The notes beneath the pieces were generated by a model. That model made no database searches. It saw nothing but the letters and a program-made list of their open reading frames with translations, and was not told where the DNA came from. Made by a program: the position numbers and the translations under genes. Of a DNA stretch of 64,000 bases, positions 63,258 through 64,000 are shown piece after piece; positions within the stretch are counted from its first letter, which is position 1, and each line of letters begins with the position of its first letter. Source of the DNA: Candidatus Megaera polyxenophila (GTDB taxonomy: Bacteria > Pseudomonadota > Alphaproteobacteria > Rickettsiales > Rickettsiaceae); NCBI GenBank assembly GCA_037101405.1, contig AP017965.1:62001-126000 (forward strand), in the 5' to 3' direction.

Positions 63258-64000
63258 ATGAGTGATATTTTCAATCTTCAAGGAAAAACAGCATTAATTA
63301 CAGGAGCATCACAGGGTTTAGGAGCAAGGTTTGCACAATTGTTAGCTAGTGAGGGAGTAACAGTTATCTTAGCAGCTCGTCAAATTCATAAACTAAATCA
63401 AATAGCAGATAACATAAAATATTCAGGAGGTAAAGCAATTGTTTTACCTTTAGACGTAAGTAAAAAAAAACAAATTAAGGACTCTCTAGCAAAAATTTTA
63501 TCAGAAAAAATTTATATTGATATTCTCATTAATAATGCCGGCTTAAGCTTGCTAACACCTATATTTAATAATGATAGTATTAATGAAGTAAAAAGTGATA
63601 AAGCATTTGAAGAGATGATGTACACTAATGTTTTGGGAACATGGTTTGTAAGCTGTATAGTTGCAAACCATATGAAAGAAAATAATATTTTTGGTTCAAT
63701 AATAAATATAGCGAGCGTATGTGGAGCAAATAAACTTAGAAGCAATTTAACTGGTTATTGCGCCTCAAAAGCAGCAGTTATACAAATGACTAAGGCAATG
63801 GTCGGTGAATTAGGTACTGCTAACATAAGAGTAAATTGTATAGTACCAGGTTTAATAAATACTCCAATGACTGATGAGCGAGTAGGAGATAATAAAACTA
63901 GAAAAAAAATAGAAGATACAATACCCCTTCATTTTGTTTCAGAACCTAAAGATTTTGATGGAGCATTATTGTATCTAGCATCGAATAATGCATCCCGATA
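63258..64000 (+). CDS. SDR-family oxidoreductase (FabG-like), cut by window end
   Basis: A short-chain dehydrogenase open to the right edge of the window. The Rossmann motif is TALITGASQGLGARFAQLL, the structural NNAG is in DILINNAGLSLL, and the catalytic Ser, Tyr and Lys are in INIASVCGANK and GYCASKAAVIQM. NADPH preference is suggested by AARQIHKL after strand 2. The ATG at 63258 is chosen; an in-frame ATG at 63246 sits directly against the GAGGG ribosome binding site and is too close to it. It may reduce the beta-keto group left by the one-module polyketide synthase, which lacks a ketoreductase, or be an independent metabolic enzyme. Confidence 0.9.
   Translation, partial: MSDIFNLQGKTALITGASQGLGARFAQLLASEGVTVILAARQIHKLNQIADNIKYSGGKAIVLPLDVSKKKQIKDSLAKILSEKIYIDILINNAGLSLLTPIFNNDSINEVKSDKAFEEMMYTNVLGTWFVSCIVANHMKENNIFGSIINIASVCGANKLRSNLTGYCASKAAVIQMTKAMVGELGTANIRVNCIVPGLINTPMTDERVGDNKTRKKIEDTIPLHFVSEPKDFDGALLYLASNNASR

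Noticed and set aside
1..64000. CRISPR arrays
   Set aside because: No regularly spaced direct repeats with unique spacers were seen, and no Cas protein is encoded.
1..64000. tRNA or rRNA genes, including a tRNA attachment site for the RAGE
   Set aside because: No T-arm/acceptor pattern was recognised on either strand by eye. RAGEs often sit in tRNA genes, so the attachment site may lie outside the window. A tRNA scan would settle this.

Overview
The window is AT-rich, gene-sparse in places and full of decaying genes. Everything in it points to a Rickettsia, most plausibly an arthropod endosymbiont carrying Rickettsiales amplified genetic element (RAGE) DNA. The evidence is a Tlc-type ATP/ADP translocase, ProP/MHS-type MFS transporters, split RelA/SpoT genes, a Bax-inhibitor-1 protein, Rpn-type transposase-nucleases, WGR and SemiSWEET small proteins, and an Agrobacterium-Ti-like TraA/TraD/ParB/DUF1173 conjugation block. 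The species cannot be fixed from the sequence alone.

Region 1 (1-10 kb) is a mobile and decaying segment. It holds two small hypothetical genes and a broken restriction-like gene. A two-gene unit follows: a degenerate histidine-kinase-like membrane protein overlapping a STAND (NB-ARC-like) ATPase with TPR repeats and an apparent signal peptide. An XRE regulator is cut by an IS256-family element with a clean 9-bp target duplication. A second IS256 copy is itself split by an IS3-family element.

Region 2 (10-21 kb) is accessory/RAGE cargo: a cold-shock protein, an HU protein, an Rpn nuclease, separate SpoT synthetase and hydrolase genes, and a proP gene interrupted by a group II intron. That intron is in turn interrupted by a second group II intron inside its own reverse transcriptase gene (a twintron). 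A SemiSWEET, a WGR protein and a BI-1 membrane protein follow.

Region 3 (21.5-34.5 kb) is the conjugation block: an N6-adenine methyltransferase behind a leader with three hairpins, small RAGE proteins, a TraD-like and a TraC-like protein, ParB, a DUF1173-like gene split by one in-frame stop, a very good MOBQ-like oriT candidate, and a 2174-residue relaxase-helicase-primase (TraA-Ti type). A Phd/VapC toxin-antitoxin pair and a dead Tn3-like transposase follow.

Region 4 (34.8-64 kb and past the right edge) begins with a large acidic protein of unknown function and then becomes a natural-product-like locus. It contains a VOC protein, a GT2 glycosyltransferase, an HSL-type esterase, a secreted GH20 hexosaminidase, an isopenicillin-N-synthase-like 2OG-Fe(II) oxygenase, a one-module polyketide synthase (KS-AT-ACP), an MHS-type transporter, an inositol-monophosphatase-like enzyme, a frameshifted GT61 glycosyltransferase, an Sfp-type phosphopantetheinyl transferase, a TauD-LamG fusion, a cytochrome P450, an aminoglycoside-phosphotransferase-like kinase, an ABC exporter, two tandem secreted methyltransferase-like proteins and an SDR reductase cut by the window end. 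Together these can load a carrier protein, build and oxidise an acyl unit, glycosylate it, export it and possibly protect the producer. A housekeeping-type Tlc transporter sits inside this stretch. The product is unknown, and several of these genes could be neighbours rather than pathway members.
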